This document shows positions 5,433-6,776 of a stretch of DNA of 6,776 nt, piece by piece (position 1 is the first letter of the stretch; each line of letters opens with the position of its first letter). The DNA comes from Elusimicrobiota bacterium (GTDB taxonomy: Bacteria; Elusimicrobiota; Elusimicrobia; UBA1565; UBA9628), in assembly GCA_028865585.1 (NCBI GenBank), contig JAGWJU010000067.1, positions 1 to 6,776 on the forward strand, read 5' to 3'. Below the pieces are notes generated by a model that was given only the letters and a program-made list of their open reading frames with translations, was not told the origin of the DNA and did no database searches. The position numbers and the translations under genes are program-made.

Positions 5433-5623
5433 GGTCCGACTCCTCTGTTGCACCGGCGGCACCAGGCCCCGATGCGTCCGTTGGTGGATTTGCGGGAAAG
5501 CTTCAGAAATTCGCGGCAGCCGGGGCAGTAGACGTCCAGGCCCGAGAGATCCAGGCCGGGATAATCCTTTTCGAAGGCCTCCTGGCTCATGTGCCTGGGC
5601 TGGATCCACTTCCCGTCGCGCAT
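5429..5623 (-). CDS. Mini zinc-ribbon protein (64 aa), unknown function
   Basis: This tiny gene starts 3 nt after the ispH stop and ends inside the ATG of the next gene (ATGA overlap), so it is embedded in a translationally coupled chain. AGGG lies about 9 nt before the ATG at 5623, inside the ispH end. The protein has YCPGC (Cys33, Cys36) and WCRRC (Cys55, Cys58), a CxxC-18-CxxC zinc ribbon. The stretch between (LKLSRKSTNGRIGA) is basic and would form the ribbon hairpin. The N-terminal half (residues 1-30) is mixed and includes SQEAFEKDYPGLDLSGLD. The spacing, cysteine pairs and tight coupling argue that it is a real gene. No named family is recognised. It resembles its downstream neighbour in size class and metal-site type, but not clearly in sequence. 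Confidence 0.78.
   Translation of the reverse strand: MRDGKWIQPRHMSQEAFEKDYPGLDLSGLDVYCPGCREFLKLSRKSTNGRIGAWCRRCNRGVGP
5440..5446 (-). promoter_or_regulatory. Strong ribosome binding site for the 96-aa zinc-ribbon gene
   Basis: On the minus strand AGAGGAG (5446-5440) ends 7 nt before the ATG at 5432. It decides the start of a frame that is otherwise open for about 900 further bases upstream, and it lies within the coding region of the 64-aa gene. Confidence 0.75.
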
Positions 5624-5626
5624 CGC

Positions 5627-6607
5627 TCAGCGCCCTGTTTTTCCTTTGACGAGCTGGTCGAGTTCGTAGGGAAGGGCGAAGTGCATGTCCTCCTCGACGG
5701 TCTCGAACTCCTCGACCTGGGAGACGCCGAAGTGGTCGCGGCAGTACTTGACGGTCTCCTGCACCAGGACCTCGGGAGCCGAGGCGCTGGCGGTCAGGCC
5801 CATCGTGTGCACGCCGGAGAGCCACTCTTCCTTGATGCCCGAGGCGCGCTCGATGAGGTAGGACTTGACGCCCTGGCCGCGCGCGACCTCGCACAGGCGC
5901 AGGGAGTTGGAGCTGTTGGGCGCGCCCAAGACCAAAAGAAGGTCCACGTGCGGGACCATGGCTTTGACCGCGTTCTGGCGGTTCTGCGTGGCGTAGCAGA
6001 TGTCGTCCTTGGCGGGCGGACGCAGGTTGGGGAAGCGCTTCTTTAAAACCTCCACGATCTGCTTGGTGTCGTCCAGGGACAGCGTCGTCTGCGTGAGGTA
6101 GGCGACTTTGTTCGGGTCCTTTACCTGGACGGTCTCGGCTTCCTTGGGCGTGCCCACGATCTGGATGTGGTCCGGAGCCTCGCCCATGGTGCCGATGGCC
6201 TCGACGTGCTCGGCGTGGCCGATGAGAATGATGGAAAACCCGCGCTTGGCCAGGGCGATGGCCTCCAGGTGCACCTTGGTCACCAAGGGGCACGTCGCGT
6301 CGATGACCTTGAGCTTGCGGGCCTTGGCCTCCTGCTCGACTTGCGGGCTCACGCCGTGGGCCGAGAAGACCAGCCACGCGCCCGCCGGCACCTCCTTGAG
6401 GTCCTCGACGAACACCGCGCCCTTGGCGCGCAGCTCGTCGACCACGTAGCGGTTATGGATGATTTCGTGGCGGACGTAGACGGGCTTGCCGCAGATTTCA
6501 AGGGCTTTTTCCACCACGTCGATGGCGCGCACCACGCCGGCGCAGAAGCCGCGGAGCTTAGCCAGCACCAGCTTGTCGATTTTGACCTTCGTCTGAGTTT
6601 CAATCAT
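5627..6607 (-). CDS. ispH: 4-hydroxy-3-methylbut-2-enyl diphosphate reductase (IspH/LytB)
   Basis: IspH is the last MEP-pathway enzyme. It is a cytosolic iron-sulfur protein that reductively converts HMBPP to IPP and DMAPP. The 326-residue product shows the full family pattern. The three Fe-S cysteines are in RGFCAGVVRAID (Cys22), IDATCPLVTKVH (Cys106) and DICYATQNRQ (Cys204). Diphosphate and active-site residues correspond to those of E. coli IspH. They are His51 in HEIIHN, His84 in SAHGVSP, His134 and Glu136 in HVEAIGTMGE, Thr174 in TQTTLS, Ser232/Asn234 in PNSSNS and Ser276 in TASASAP. Length is normal for the family and nothing essential is missing. The ATG at 6607 has GGAG (6618-6615) 7 nt upstream. 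The gene follows a probable dxs by 21 nt and is followed after 3 nt by a mini zinc-ribbon gene. It was probably transcribed from a promoter outside the window. The assignment is essentially certain. Confidence 0.98.
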   Translation of the reverse strand: MIETQTKVKIDKLVLAKLRGFCAGVVRAIDVVEKALEICGKPVYVRHEIIHNRYVVDELRAKGAVFVEDLKEVPAGAWLVFSAHGVSPQVEQEAKARKLKVIDATCPLVTKVHLEAIALAKRGFSIILIGHAEHVEAIGTMGEAPDHIQIVGTPKEAETVQVKDPNKVAYLTQTTLSLDDTKQIVEVLKKRFPNLRPPAKDDICYATQNRQNAVKAMVPHVDLLLVLGAPNSSNSLRLCEVARGQGVKSYLIERASGIKEEWLSGVHTMGLTASASAPEVLVQETVKYCRDHFGVSQVEEFETVEEDMHFALPYELDQLVKGKTGR

Positions 6608-6614
6608 GTGATGT

Positions 6615-6618
6615 CTCC
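6615..6618 (-). promoter_or_regulatory. Ribosome binding site of ispH
   Basis: GGAG on the minus strand (6618-6615) lies 7 nt before the ATG at 6607, in the 21-nt gap after the upstream gene. The motif and spacing are the same as those before the 96-aa zinc-ribbon gene. Confidence 0.7.
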
Positions 6619-6628
6619 AATGCTCGCG

Positions 6629-6776
6629 TCAGCTCGGGCTCGCCGCGGGCGCTTGTTCGGTTTTCTTGGCGGCGGACTTGCCCATCCACTCCGCGGTGCG
6701 CTGGTAAATCTTGGGCGCGGAGAGGCCCACCATGTCGTAGAGAAGGGCCGGGGCGCCGTGGTCGATGAATTTGTCG
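6629..6776 (-). CDS. dxs: Probable 1-deoxy-D-xylulose-5-phosphate synthase, C-terminal end (cut by window edge)
   Basis: The last 48 residues before the TGA at 6631-6629 are visible. DKFIDHGAPALLYDMVGLSAPKI fits the C-terminus of Dxs, where a P-D-x-F-I-x-H-G stretch, a short helix and a G-L-x-x-x-x-I segment close the third transketolase-like domain. Dxs makes 1-deoxyxylulose 5-phosphate from pyruvate and glyceraldehyde 3-phosphate, the first MEP-pathway step. The adjacent ispH is the last step, which supports the call. After the domain comes a 17-residue low-complexity tail rich in Lys, Ala, Ser and Pro, longer than many Dxs ends. The alternative is the C-terminal half of another transketolase-family protein, but those usually carry F-G-x-S-G rather than F-I-x-H-G at this place. 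Confidence 0.6.
   Translation of the reverse strand, partial: DKFIDHGAPALLYDMVGLSAPKIYQRTAEWMGKSAAKKTEQAPAASPS

Noticed and set aside
5142..6377. 411-codon minus-strand frame ending with the 96-aa zinc-ribbon protein
   Set aside because: The upstream 315 codons are a shadow of ispH and the 64-aa gene. The real start is ATG 5432, with a strong SD and an ATGA overlap.

Overview
The window is a GC-rich bacterial chromosome segment (about 65% G+C by eye) packed with protein genes. I see no RNA genes, insertion sequences, CRISPR arrays or other signs of mobility. The organism makes isoprenoids by the bacterial MEP pathway (IspH and probably Dxs) and exports proteins with Sec-type signal peptides. 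I cannot name the lineage from sequence alone. An uncultured GC-rich phylum such as Elusimicrobiota or Acidobacteriota would fit, but that is a low-confidence guess.

Layout from left to right. (a) 1-251, minus: the N-terminal part of a secreted protein of unknown function, cut by the window edge. (b) 252-354: a divergent intergenic region with a promoter for each neighbour and a near-perfect 22-bp palindrome between them. (c) 355-1959, plus: a polytopic membrane protein with features of the GT-C glycosyltransferase-like families. (d) 1978-3249, minus, convergent with (c): a class I/II PLP-dependent aminotransferase with all expected catalytic residues. (e) 3250-3329: a second divergent intergenic region, again with promoter-like elements on both strands and a 15-bp palindrome. 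(f) 3330-4568, plus: a secreted protein with two GX2H motifs, pointing to the TIKI/TraB/ChaN/EreA superfamily. (g) 4586-6776, minus: a five-gene run read from the right edge. It holds the C-terminus of a probable Dxs, then ispH, two tiny tandem CxxC/CxxC zinc-ribbon proteins, and a GNAT acetyltransferase. Gaps are 21, 3, -4 and 7 nt, so this is very likely one operon.

The best-supported theme is the MEP operon: the first enzyme (Dxs, tentative) and the last (IspH) of isoprenoid precursor synthesis are followed by two translationally coupled mini zinc-ribbon proteins of unknown role. A second theme is start-site architecture. The four genes that begin their own transcription units all have a -10-like element only 6-12 nt before the start codon, implying leaderless or nearly leaderless mRNAs. 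Two operon-internal genes instead have a GGAG Shine-Dalgarno sequence 7 nt from ATG. The most novel-looking items are the paired mini zinc ribbons and the secreted GX2H protein. No large undescribed defence or mobile system is evident.
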